Shown in pieces: positions 34,828 to 42,415 of a DNA stretch of 47,583 nucleotides. The stretch covers positions 1 through 47,583 of the forward strand of contig DATKUB010000023.1 of the NCBI GenBank assembly GCA_035530875.1, written 5' to 3'. The number at the start of each line of letters is the position of its first letter. Positions within the stretch are counted from its first letter, which is position 1. Made by a program: the position numbers and the translations under genes. This stretch comes from JANXYY01 sp035530875. Its GTDB lineage: Bacteria; Actinomycetota; Actinomycetes; Nanopelagicales; Nanopelagicaceae. A model generated the notes under the pieces. That model saw only the letters and a program-made list of their open reading frames with translations, was not told where the DNA came from and did not search any database.

Positions 34828-36082
34828 CAGTGTGGACAAGGCAATTCAAGCTCTACAAAGTGGCCAATTGATCATTGTGACAGATGACGTGGATCGCGAA
34901 AATGAAGGCGATCTCTTTGTCGCAGCCGAGTTTGCGACGCCCGCCAATATCGGCTTCATGATTAGGCACACGTCCGGTGTCATCTGTGTCGCTCTGCCGG
35001 AAGCGCGTTGTGACGAACTGCGCTTGCCGCCAATGTCTAAGCGGAATGAAGATCATAAGCGGACCGCGTTTACAGTTTCGGTGGACGCCAAAGAGGGCAC
35101 TACGACCGGAATCAGTGCAAGTGAACGAGCGCACACGATCAAACTTTTGGGTGATCCGGCCAGCAGCGCTGGCGATTTTTCAAGGCCCGGACACATTTTT
35201 CCGCTACGTGCCAATGCCAACGGCACCTCCTCTCGCCGTGGCCACACTGAGGCAGCTATCGATTTGATGCGGCTGGCCGGGCTAACTCAGTCGTGTGCGC
35301 TATCAGAGCTTGTAAACGACGATGGCTCGATTATGCGTGGTCCAGTGCTTGACGCTTTTGCCTCTTCGCATGGCCTTGTGAAGGTCACCATGGATCAAAT
35401 CGTTGAAGCCCGTGGCGCTCTGCTAAGGGAGCCGCGACCGGTGGAAGCTGTTGCGACTGCGCGATTGCCCCGCCTCGGCCATGAATGGCAGATCTTCGCT
35501 TTCATCGGAGTTGAAGGCGACGAGCATTTATTGCTGACTTTGGGAAATCTGCAGGACTCGGCCCGGCCACTAATTCGGATTCATTCGGAATGTGTCACTG
35601 GGGATGTTTTTGGCTCGCGACGTTGTGATTGTGGTGCCCAACTGAATGCAGCGCTCGCGCTAATTGAGGGGGAAGGAGTCGGTGCGATTCTGTACCTAAC
35701 CGGACACGAGGGTCGCGGCATCGGGTTAGCGAACAAGATCAGTGCTTATAACCTTCAAGATTTGGGTGCAGACACCGTAGACGCGAATGCCCTCCTCGAT
35801 CTGCCCGTGGATGCCCGGTCGTGGCGCGATGCCGTAGATATTTTGGCAGCCGCCGGATTCAAGCAATGTCGGCTTCTGACGAACAATCCGGCCAAAGCGG
35901 AAGCGTTACGCAGTTCAGGTATCGATGTTGAGATGGTTCGACTTCCTGCTTTTTCGCATGCTCAGAACCTCACTTATCTTCGAACAAAGCAAGAGCGGAT
36001 GGGGCACGACCTTGGATTGGCTGAGGCTAGCAAATTCAAAAAAGATGTCAGAGATGTCTCAGATGGGAGTCTGAAGAAATGA
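34808..36082 (+). CDS. ribBA: DHBP synthase / GTP cyclohydrolase II
   Basis: A 424-aa bifunctional enzyme supplying both riboflavin precursors. The RibB half shows DDVDRENEGDLFVAAE and RRGHTEAAIDLMRLAG. The RibA half shows HSECVTGDVFGSRRCDCGAQ with the zinc cysteines, LTGHEGRGIGLANKISAYNL and LLTNNPAKAEAL. ATG 34808 or in-frame ATG 34817 could start it; neither has a strong ribosome site, so coupling with ribE is likely. The TGA overlaps the ribH ATG. Confidence 0.95.
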   Translation: MNQMAISSVDKAIQALQSGQLIIVTDDVDRENEGDLFVAAEFATPANIGFMIRHTSGVICVALPEARCDELRLPPMSKRNEDHKRTAFTVSVDAKEGTTTGISASERAHTIKLLGDPASSAGDFSRPGHIFPLRANANGTSSRRGHTEAAIDLMRLAGLTQSCALSELVNDDGSIMRGPVLDAFASSHGLVKVTMDQIVEARGALLREPRPVEAVATARLPRLGHEWQIFAFIGVEGDEHLLLTLGNLQDSARPLIRIHSECVTGDVFGSRRCDCGAQLNAALALIEGEGVGAILYLTGHEGRGIGLANKISAYNLQDLGADTVDANALLDLPVDARSWRDAVDILAAAGFKQCRLLTNNPAKAEALRSSGIDVEMVRLPAFSHAQNLTYLRTKQERMGHDLGLAEASKFKKDVRDVSDGSLKK

Positions 36083-36582
36083 GTGGAGCCGGTGCGCCAA
36101 GCCAGAACCTCTTGCCAGAGTTTGCCGACTATCGGGTGGCGGTCGTGGTATCAACTTGGCACGACCAAATCATGGATGGCCTCATTGACGGAGCAGAGCG
36201 TGCCCTAGCGGCCGCGAATGTCACCGATTTTCGCATCATCCGTGTGCCTGGCTCATTTGAAATCCCAGTCGTTGCTCGTGCAGCAGCTCTTGCCGGTTTT
36301 GATGCCATCGTTGCGCTGGGGGCAGTCATCAAAGGTGGGACTCCACACTTTGAATATGTATGCCAAGGGGTTACGTACGGCATTACCAAGGTGAGCACCG
36401 AACTTGGAGTACCCATCGGCAACGGGGTACTCACCTGCAATACGGTGGAGGAAGCGATCGATCGAGCAGGATTGCCGGGGAGTCATGAAGACAAGGGTTT
36501 CGATGCAACGGCTGCGGCATTGACCACGGCCAGGATTTTGGTCGATCTGAGGGATGCTTCCACGACGGAGAATCGACCCTAG
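36079..36582 (+). CDS. ribH: 6,7-dimethyl-8-ribityllumazine synthase
   Basis: A 167-aa lumazine synthase. PGSFEIPVVARAAALAG and ALGAVIKGGTPHFEYVCQGV hold the substrate-binding and catalytic histidine regions; GVPIGNGVLTCNTVEEAIDR follows. ATG overlaps the ribBA stop. Last protein gene of the rib operon; tRNA-Tyr begins 25 bp after it. Confidence 0.96.
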   Translation: MSGAGAPSQNLLPEFADYRVAVVVSTWHDQIMDGLIDGAERALAAANVTDFRIIRVPGSFEIPVVARAAALAGFDAIVALGAVIKGGTPHFEYVCQGVTYGITKVSTELGVPIGNGVLTCNTVEEAIDRAGLPGSHEDKGFDATAAALTTARILVDLRDASTTENRP

Positions 36583-36591
36583 AGTCCGGGC

Positions 36592-36597
36592 TATACT
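36592..36597 (+). promoter_or_regulatory. Candidate -10 for tRNA-Tyr
   Basis: TATACT lies 10 bp before the tRNA, placing a start near 36604. No good -35 was found, so the tRNA may also be read from the rib operon. Confidence 0.4.
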
Positions 36598-36607
36598 TTC
36601 CAACCTT

Positions 36608-36692
36608 GGCGGGTTGCCCGAGTGGCCAATGGGAGCGGACTGTAAATCCGCCGGCTTAGCCTACGAAGGTTCGAACCCTTCACCCGCCACCA
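36608..36692 (+). tRNA. tRNA-Tyr (GTA anticodon)
   Basis: Acceptor GGCGGGT (36608-36614) pairs with ACCCGCC (36682-36688), followed by A and an encoded CCA. The anticodon arm is GCGGA-CTGTAAA-TCCGC, anticodon GTA. The T arm is GAAGG-TTCGAAC-CCTTC. The long variable arm fits the class II structure of bacterial tRNA-Tyr. Confidence 0.97.
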
Positions 36693-36693
36693 G

Positions 36694-36733
36694 TAGGCGT
36701 CGATCTAAACGGGTCGGCGCCTATCTGTTTTAT
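36694..36733 (+). terminator. Intrinsic terminator after tRNA-Tyr
   Basis: A 13-bp stem (36694-36706 with 36711-36723, including three G-U pairs) around an AAAC loop, followed by TCTGTTTTAT. It would end both the tRNA and any rib read-through. Confidence 0.75.
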
Positions 36734-36748
36734 CCCTGGCTTTAGCGG

Positions 36749-37561
36749 TTAACGGGCACGTTTAGGGGTCGAAGCACCCGACCCATCCGCGATTTGCCAT
36801 AGTGCCGTCGGCATATCGCCCTTGTTAGCCAAATCGAAGCGCAGTTGAATCCGGTCAGCGCGGTACACCCCTCGGACTACTTCCTGGGGAACTGCCTTGC
36901 CCGGTCCTTGACGGAAATCAGTGCAGAGGGTTACGAAAACCGCCCCCTGGACTGGGATCTGTAATTGTTCTGCCTCCCAGGCGCTACAGAAACTCGTTTC
37001 GATCGCCACTGTTGTTCTGCCCAACTTAACCGTGGGCTTCTTGAAATCTGGAGTGAGGGTAAACGGGGGTTTTTCGTGTATTCGCCTTCGCAAATCGGCG
37101 GCAGCCGTCATTGGGAAGAAACTGTCGAAAAGCGCTACCGGCGCCTGATCGACACGGAGCAGGGTCATTGCCCTGAGAATTCTGGTGCCCTGGCGGAGGC
37201 TAAGTTGCTTTCGAATCCGATCCGGAGGAAGTTCTTCACGAAGATCCAATACCGATAGTTGATGACCAGGTATAGCGCTAGACATCAGGCGGCTAACTCC
37301 ACCAACGCGTTGTTCGATCTTCGGAACCGCGACAAAGGTTCCTCGTCCGCGGACCCTTAGCAGCTGACCATCTTGTTCCAAGACGGAGAGGGCCTGTCGA
37401 ACTACCGTTCGGCTGACATCGTAGGTTTCACAGAGATCTGGTTCGGACGGGATCAACTCTCCGACACGCCAGGTACCTGCTTCTATCTGTCCTTTTAGAA
37501 GTTCTTGCAATTGGAAATATAGGGGAATCGCACTTTCGCGTTTAAGCCAATTCTCAGACAC
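36749..37561 (-). CDS. GntR-family regulator, HutC/UTRA type
   Basis: A 270-aa regulator. The N-terminal winged helix shows PLYFQLQELLKGQIEAG, LIPSEPDLCETYDVSRTVVR and QALSVLEQDGQLLRVRGRGT. A UTRA ligand-binding domain follows from about residue 100, ending GVYRADRIQLRFDL. It is the last gene of the operon that begins with the MBL-fold gene, so the likely target is the GT-N4-AC palindrome at 41247-41262. GTG start without a ribosome site; CATACT lies 6 nt upstream and may give a separate leaderless transcript. The effector is unknown. Confidence 0.88.
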   Translation of the reverse strand: MSENWLKRESAIPLYFQLQELLKGQIEAGTWRVGELIPSEPDLCETYDVSRTVVRQALSVLEQDGQLLRVRGRGTFVAVPKIEQRVGGVSRLMSSAIPGHQLSVLDLREELPPDRIRKQLSLRQGTRILRAMTLLRVDQAPVALFDSFFPMTAAADLRRRIHEKPPFTLTPDFKKPTVKLGRTTVAIETSFCSAWEAEQLQIPVQGAVFVTLCTDFRQGPGKAVPQEVVRGVYRADRIQLRFDLANKGDMPTALWQIADGSGASTPKRAR

Positions 37562-37594
37562 GGATCAAGTATGCCATTGCAGTTCGGTATCTCA

Positions 37595-37640
37595 GTAGAG
37601 CAACCCAATACTTCCAATTCAAAGTATTGGGTTGCTCTAC
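37595..37640. repeat. 19-bp perfect inverted repeat between the ADH gene and gntR
   Basis: GTAGAGCAACCCAATACTT (37595-37613) and its exact reverse complement (37622-37640) flank an 8-nt loop. On the minus strand it begins 4 nt after the ADH stop and ends 33 nt before the gntR start. No T-run follows on either strand, so it is not a classical terminator. It could be an RNA stabiliser, an attenuator for gntR or a protein site. Confidence 0.9.
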
Positions 37641-37644
37641 CGGG

Positions 37645-38853
37645 TTAGATATTTCGTCCGAGTTCTAGAACAAACATTTCGCGAAAGTCACTCACACTTG
37701 CTTCTCTGGGATTTGACGGTGTCGATGTATTTGCAAAGGCTTTCTGCGCCAGCAGATCAAGATCCGCTTCATCGATGAGATCCCTTAGCTTCGGTATACC
37801 CAGTCGGTCATTGCGATCACGGATGTAGTCAATGGCTGCTCTAGCTGCCGATGCTTCATCCATTCCCAACGTGTCAAGGCCAAACGCGTATGCAAGTCGG
37901 GCATATTTGCTGGTCGATACAGGGAGGTTGAACTCCATGATCATGGGCATCCCAATCGCACAGCACTCTCCGTGCGGGAGGTCGTAAACCGCGCCAACTG
38001 CCTCAGCAATCGAGTGGGTTCCAGACACGTCTGTGATTCCAACGGCAATCCCAGCTACGAGACTTGCCTGGGACATTCCGCAACGTGCTTCGATGTCGCT
38101 GCCATCAGCGACCGCTCGTTCCAGGTACATCGCGTTCAGTCGCGCCCCTTCGAGCGCCATGGAATCGGATGCGGGCGTATCTAGCCTGCATTGCAGGGCG
38201 TCTACCGCATGGCTCAAGGCATCCAGCCCGGTGGCAGCTGTGATTCTGGGTGGCACCGAGAAAGTGACATCAGGATCAACGAGGGCTACCCGGGGACAGA
38301 TTCTTGGATCGAATAGGTTCATCTTCTTCTGGCGCGCGGTGTCAAGGATGATTGATGAGGGCGATACCTCGCTGCCAGTTCCGGACGTCGTAGGTATAGC
38401 GATAACCGTCACTGGGTCATGGCGTAGAGCGCCGAAGTCCTCCCAGTCGCGAGGGTGGCCTCCATTAGTCATGAGAATTGCGATGCACTTGGCGGTATCT
38501 ATTGCGGATCCACCGCCAATCCCAACGAATAGTTCAATTGCTTTCTGTTGAGCCAACTCGGCACCAGCAATGCAATGGAAGTCGCGAGGATTTGGTTTCA
38601 CTTCATCAAAGATTGTTACTTCTAGTCCGTGGCTCTCTAGATTCTTGACGATTGGGTCAATGAGACCGGTAGCCCTGACGCCAGGATCAGTTACGACCAT
38701 TATCTTTGTTGCCCCATATTGACCTATCTCATCAGGCAATGTGGCAATTATGCCGCGCCCATATTGAACCCGGGTCGGCATATTAAATGTGCCATCGGCG
38801 GCAACTCCAACACCAGTTCTAGCCAGAGCAGGATGGATTGGTTTTGTACTCAT
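37645..38853 (-). CDS. Iron-containing alcohol dehydrogenase
   Basis: A 402-aa type III (Fe-ADH) family enzyme. The NAD site is VGIGGGSAIDTAKCIA; IPTTSGTGSEVSPSSII and TGLDALSHAVDALQ (Asp and His metal ligands) follow, then DLPHGECCAIGMP (His ligand). In the aligned position of the third ligand, usually His in the 'HxxxHxLG' stretch, this protein has Glu (THSIAEAVGA). Substrate unknown; family members act on alcohols, lactaldehyde or maleylacetate. It follows the permease by 2 bp and precedes gntR after a strong hairpin. Confidence 0.88.
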   Translation of the reverse strand: MSTKPIHPALARTGVGVAADGTFNMPTRVQYGRGIIATLPDEIGQYGATKIMVVTDPGVRATGLIDPIVKNLESHGLEVTIFDEVKPNPRDFHCIAGAELAQQKAIELFVGIGGGSAIDTAKCIAILMTNGGHPRDWEDFGALRHDPVTVIAIPTTSGTGSEVSPSSIILDTARQKKMNLFDPRICPRVALVDPDVTFSVPPRITAATGLDALSHAVDALQCRLDTPASDSMALEGARLNAMYLERAVADGSDIEARCGMSQASLVAGIAVGITDVSGTHSIAEAVGAVYDLPHGECCAIGMPMIMEFNLPVSTSKYARLAYAFGLDTLGMDEASAARAAIDYIRDRNDRLGIPKLRDLIDEADLDLLAQKAFANTSTPSNPREASVSDFREMFVLELGRNI

Positions 38854-38855
38854 GG

Positions 38856-40301
38856 TTACTTTTGCCCTTCACTAGTCATGGCCCGGACTGACTTGGCTGC
38901 CAATAAGTAGTAAAGGCCAGCTCCAACAATCAATCCAACAAATGGTGAAATATCTGCTCCGCCGAGGTACTTCATCGCGATGACGCCCTGGAATTTGGCG
39001 GTGTTGGCGACAAGTGCGCCGGCCACGACCCCAACAATTAATGCCGTTAACGCGCTCCAGCCGAATCCATTGGAGTACCAGTATTTGCCGCCCTTAGAGG
39101 CAAGCAGATCATGGCTCTCATATTCTCCGCGTCGAAGCCAAAAGTCGACTACAAAAACGCCAGCCCATGGGGCGAGCAATATGACAAGCATCGATAAGAA
39201 TTGGGTGAATACTGTCGAGAAATCGTAGATGAATAGCGAGATACAGGCAGCAATGACGGTGATTACACCATCGACAAAGACGCTCTTGTATCGAGCAATA
39301 TGAACACCCAAAGCGAGCAAACTCAATCCGCTTGAGTAACTATTCATAACATTATTTGCCAGAACACCGGCAAGTATGACGATGAGAAATGGAAAGAGAA
39401 ACCAGCTCGGAAGAATCTTTGGCAAGTTATTGATCGGGTCGGAGGTGTCAACCAATGTGCCCAGCAAAACGCCGAGCGAACCATAGAGAATTCCAGGGAT
39501 CAGCGTAGCCAATGTCACCCAACCGACAATTGCTTTACCGTTAGTTCGGCGCGGTAAGTACCGCGAGTAATCAGAGGCAAAGTTGACCCAGCTGATTGCT
39601 CCAGCGCCGAGCACTGATGTCAAACCAAGAAACCAGGTTGAAACGGAATTCGATGCGGCCAGCGTCCCACCTGCATAATTCCAGTGAACTTTGGGAAGCA
39701 GGATGATACCCATAACAAGAGTTAGCGCAGTGAGCAAATAGGCCAACCACTTCTGAGCGACGACCAGTGTTGCATGGCCCAAGATCGGAATGGCGAATGT
39801 AAGCAGTGCCATCAGTACAAGAAATGGAGCTAGCGCCCATTTTGGCGTGTTAAGACCAAGCTGCTGCAAGAGCGTACGTAGGGCCAGTGTCCCAAGGATG
39901 ATGTTTATGGTCTCCCATCCCAAAGTTGCAAACCAACTAAACATGCTGGGGAGGAAATTGCCGCGTAGTCCAAACGGTGCACGGCTAATGGTGAGAGTTG
40001 CAGTTCCGGCACGGGGGCCAGGGAGGCTGCAAACGCCAACGAGAATGAATACGAGGTTTCCCACGAGAACTGCACCCAATGCTTGCAAAATGTTTAAGCC
40101 AAGCAAGATAAGAACTCCGCCAACAATCATATTGATGAACGTTGAGTTAGCCGAGAACCAAGGCCAGAAGAGATCCTTCGGTGTGCTGTGTCGGTCGGAC
40201 TCCGGAATAATATCGATGCCGTAAGCCTCAATCTTTCCAAATTCGTTGACTGGTTCTTGATGTACGCCTGTAATGTTTCCGCCTTCACTACTGCTATTCA
40301 T
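38856..40301 (-). CDS. NCS1-family nucleobase/cation symporter-like permease
   Basis: A 481-aa protein of about 12 helices, of the purine/cytosine permease (NCS1) family. FWPWFSANSTFINMIVGGVL near residues 45-64, CSLPGPRAGTATLTISRAPF and RGNFLPSMFSWFATLGWETI are family signatures. NCS1 members import nucleobases, hydantoins or related ring compounds; the substrate here is unknown. ATG overlaps the MBL-fold gene TGA by 4 bp. Context suggests it imports the compound that the hydrolase and dehydrogenase then degrade. Confidence 0.88.
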   Translation of the reverse strand: MNSSSEGGNITGVHQEPVNEFGKIEAYGIDIIPESDRHSTPKDLFWPWFSANSTFINMIVGGVLILLGLNILQALGAVLVGNLVFILVGVCSLPGPRAGTATLTISRAPFGLRGNFLPSMFSWFATLGWETINIILGTLALRTLLQQLGLNTPKWALAPFLVLMALLTFAIPILGHATLVVAQKWLAYLLTALTLVMGIILLPKVHWNYAGGTLAASNSVSTWFLGLTSVLGAGAISWVNFASDYSRYLPRRTNGKAIVGWVTLATLIPGILYGSLGVLLGTLVDTSDPINNLPKILPSWFLFPFLIVILAGVLANNVMNSYSSGLSLLALGVHIARYKSVFVDGVITVIAACISLFIYDFSTVFTQFLSMLVILLAPWAGVFVVDFWLRRGEYESHDLLASKGGKYWYSNGFGWSALTALIVGVVAGALVANTAKFQGVIAMKYLGGADISPFVGLIVGAGLYYLLAAKSVRAMTSEGQK

Positions 40302-41227
40302 TGGACCACCTTTTCACTAGGAGATTCTGTAACGGGCAGATAAATTGAAAACTCATCGAATACTGCTTCACGTACCTTTGCGCCAGAACAGTCGCGGTTT
40401 GTTCGAAAATTAGCTCGTCCTAAAATCAGCTCTTGTGTGCCCTCAGCAACGTCACTTAAAAAAGACGGCATGGCTGCATACCTCAACCAATGGTGAACCA
40501 GAACGACATGGATGTCCTTGGAGAGCGCGGCAAGTCGCTCTGCCGATCTGGCAAATGTTTCGAGATTAGACTCTGGCCACTGCACGTATACCGCTCCGGT
40601 ACTGACCGCATCGCCAGCGAAGAGAACGCCGTCCGGCTTTAGCAGTAGTGCAACGTGATCGGGAGAGTGCCCAGGGGTCGCGATGACCTGAAGAGTGCGG
40701 CCACCTAGGTCAACGACATATCCATCACTGAGGACGCCGCTAGCTCTGGTACCCGGAATTCTCCAATTATTATCTTCACTTCTGATGGCGAATGGACGCG
40801 GTTCGTCGGCTGGAGCGAGCGAGAAAAAGAACCTACGGTCGGCCTCAAGGTAACTCGGAAGTGCTTGCTCCATCTCCTCGGCATATTGCACGTATTCTTC
40901 AAGAAGGCCTCGAGGTACATCTTTGGCAACAAGGGAAACTCCATCAGGATGAATCAAGATCTGCTCGAACTCGTGGTTGCCACCAATATGATCGAAGTGC
41001 GAGTGGGTATTTACCACTAAAACAGGCAGATTTGTGATCGCCTCAACCACAGGACGGATGGGACGAACTCCCATGCCTGAGTCAATGAGCGCAGCCTGGG
41101 TGTCACCAACAACGAGCCAGGAGTTCACATGCCCTGGCTCAGCGAGTAGCCAGATACCAGGTTCGACTTCTCGCACTCGAAACCAGCCGTCGGCATTTTG
41201 CAAGATTTTTCCGCGTCGTTGACGCAT
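40298..41227 (-). CDS. Metallo-beta-lactamase-fold hydrolase
   Basis: A 309-aa protein with the metal motif NTHSHFDHIGGNHE (HxHxDH), then ATPGHSPDHVALLL (His) and GVLFAGDAVSTGAVY (Asp). A strand AALIDSGMGV precedes the metal site, as in glyoxalase II-like members. First gene of the four-gene operon. ATG follows a GAGGTGG ribosome site. Function beyond metal-dependent hydrolysis, perhaps of a lactone or cyclic amide given the permease, is a guess. Confidence 0.85.
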   Translation of the reverse strand: MRQRRGKILQNADGWFRVREVEPGIWLLAEPGHVNSWLVVGDTQAALIDSGMGVRPIRPVVEAITNLPVLVVNTHSHFDHIGGNHEFEQILIHPDGVSLVAKDVPRGLLEEYVQYAEEMEQALPSYLEADRRFFFSLAPADEPRPFAIRSEDNNWRIPGTRASGVLSDGYVVDLGGRTLQVIATPGHSPDHVALLLKPDGVLFAGDAVSTGAVYVQWPESNLETFARSAERLAALSKDIHVVLVHHWLRYAAMPSFLSDVAEGTQELILGRANFRTNRDCSGAKVREAVFDEFSIYLPVTESPSEKVVQ

Positions 41228-41246
41228 GCCACCTCAGATCTTGTAC

Positions 41247-41262
41247 GGTTGTAATTACAACC
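41247..41262. promoter_or_regulatory. GntR-type operator palindrome
   Basis: GGTTGTAATTACAACC is a perfect 16-bp palindrome with the GT-N4-AC core usual for GntR-superfamily sites. It begins just past the predicted transcription start of the MBL-fold operon, a position where a bound repressor would block transcription. Confidence 0.65.
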
Positions 41263-41271
41263 ATTCCGGGA

Positions 41272-41300
41272 AGTAAAACGGCTTAGGGGCGGAGAGTCAA
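41272..41300 (-). promoter_or_regulatory. Promoter of the MBL-permease-ADH-gntR operon
   Basis: On the minus strand TTGACT (41300-41295) and TTTACT (41277-41272) are separated by 17 bp. The start would fall near 41265, leaving a leader of about 38 nt that holds the palindrome and the ribosome site. Confidence 0.55.
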
Positions 41301-41381
41301 TACCCTTAGGTTGATTTCAGGCAGGGATTGTCGATCTTGGTTGGTCGCTTAGATGTAAGAAAGAGTCAGCGCGGAATTGGG

Positions 41382-42320
41382 TTATCCCTGAATATCTGCA
41401 GGTGCTGCTGCTGAGTCGGCAGCAGTGAGCCAGCCCACGGCTGCCAATGCGACGGCGGTGGCAAGTACGGCCGCAGCTCCGGCAAGATGAAGATCTTGGA
41501 AGGCAGGGGGAGCTTTCAGGAGCGCACTGGCAATGCCAAGGCCGGCGGTGATTAGGACCAAGCCAGCTAAGGTCGCCGCGAGTGGGCGTACTCCATGTCG
41601 ATTCGACCAGTCATTCCAGGCGTGTAGAGCGAAAATTAGTAGCGCTGCTCCAGCTGCAAACGCTGTTGCTCGATGCACCAGGTGTAGGGCGACGAAACCA
41701 GCGGGCTGACCGGTGGGGCAGAACGGGAAACTAGCGCAAGCCTTCTCGGCCTCGGCGTTTACGACAAGCGATCCCGTAATGAAAAGCGCACCGGCCAAGG
41801 AAATTGCCACCCAGCCAAGCCGGTTCAATCTTGGGCCAGTGGCAGGGAGCTGGAGAACTCGAGCCGAGACCGCGGTCACGGTCGCGCCGGCCAGCAGTGT
41901 GAGCCCGGCTAATAGATGCGCCGCGACGGTTGGTTCACCATTTCCGGCGAATACTGTTATCGCGCCAAGGGCGATCTGGACGATTACTACTCCAACTGTG
42001 AATAGCGAAGATCTAACAAGAGCACGCTGGCTTTGGCTTCGGCGGGCGAGAAAAGCAGTTGATACCACGAGGATTGTGACGATCGCCGCTATGTACCGAT
42101 GGGTCTGCTCCATCAGGGCATGGAATTGGTAGATAGGTCCAAGTTTTCCATCGCACAATGGCCAATCGGGGCAACCCATTCCGGAGTCGCTAACCCGAAC
42201 CTGACTTCCGAAGATGATCAAGAAGTAGACCGCCACGGCGCTGCTTAGGGCGAGCCTGGCCAGCCACTTGTTCTTCGAGTGTTGCAAATTATCTGGGCGA
42301 CTCACGGTATTTATATTCAC
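41382..42320 (-). CDS. ctaA: Heme A synthase (CtaA/COX15 family)
   Basis: A 312-aa protein of eight helices that oxidises heme O to heme A for aa3-type cytochrome oxidase. FGSQVRVSDSGMGCPDWPLC has the first Cys pair, MEQTHRYIA the first heme histidine, KACASFPFC the second Cys pair and LVHRATAF another His. GTG 42320 has no ribosome site at a good distance; in-frame GTG 42305 is possible. It lies downstream of the SDR gene on the same strand. Confidence 0.93.
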   Translation of the reverse strand: MNINTVSRPDNLQHSKNKWLARLALSSAVAVYFLIIFGSQVRVSDSGMGCPDWPLCDGKLGPIYQFHALMEQTHRYIAAIVTILVVSTAFLARRSQSQRALVRSSLFTVGVVIVQIALGAITVFAGNGEPTVAAHLLAGLTLLAGATVTAVSARVLQLPATGPRLNRLGWVAISLAGALFITGSLVVNAEAEKACASFPFCPTGQPAGFVALHLVHRATAFAAGAALLIFALHAWNDWSNRHGVRPLAATLAGLVLITAGLGIASALLKAPPAFQDLHLAGAAAVLATAVALAAVGWLTAADSAAAPADIQG

Positions 42321-42415
42321 AGTCTTTGGATGTTACTCCCAGCCTCAATGAATAGCGACGACTTTGAGTGGCGTCAGTTGTGGCCCAAATGGGAGTGTTT
42401 CGCCATCGCCTTATC

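Noticed and set aside
37595..37640. Intrinsic terminator of the ADH gene
   Set aside because: The hairpin is strong, but neither strand has a following T-run; kept as a repeat of unknown role.
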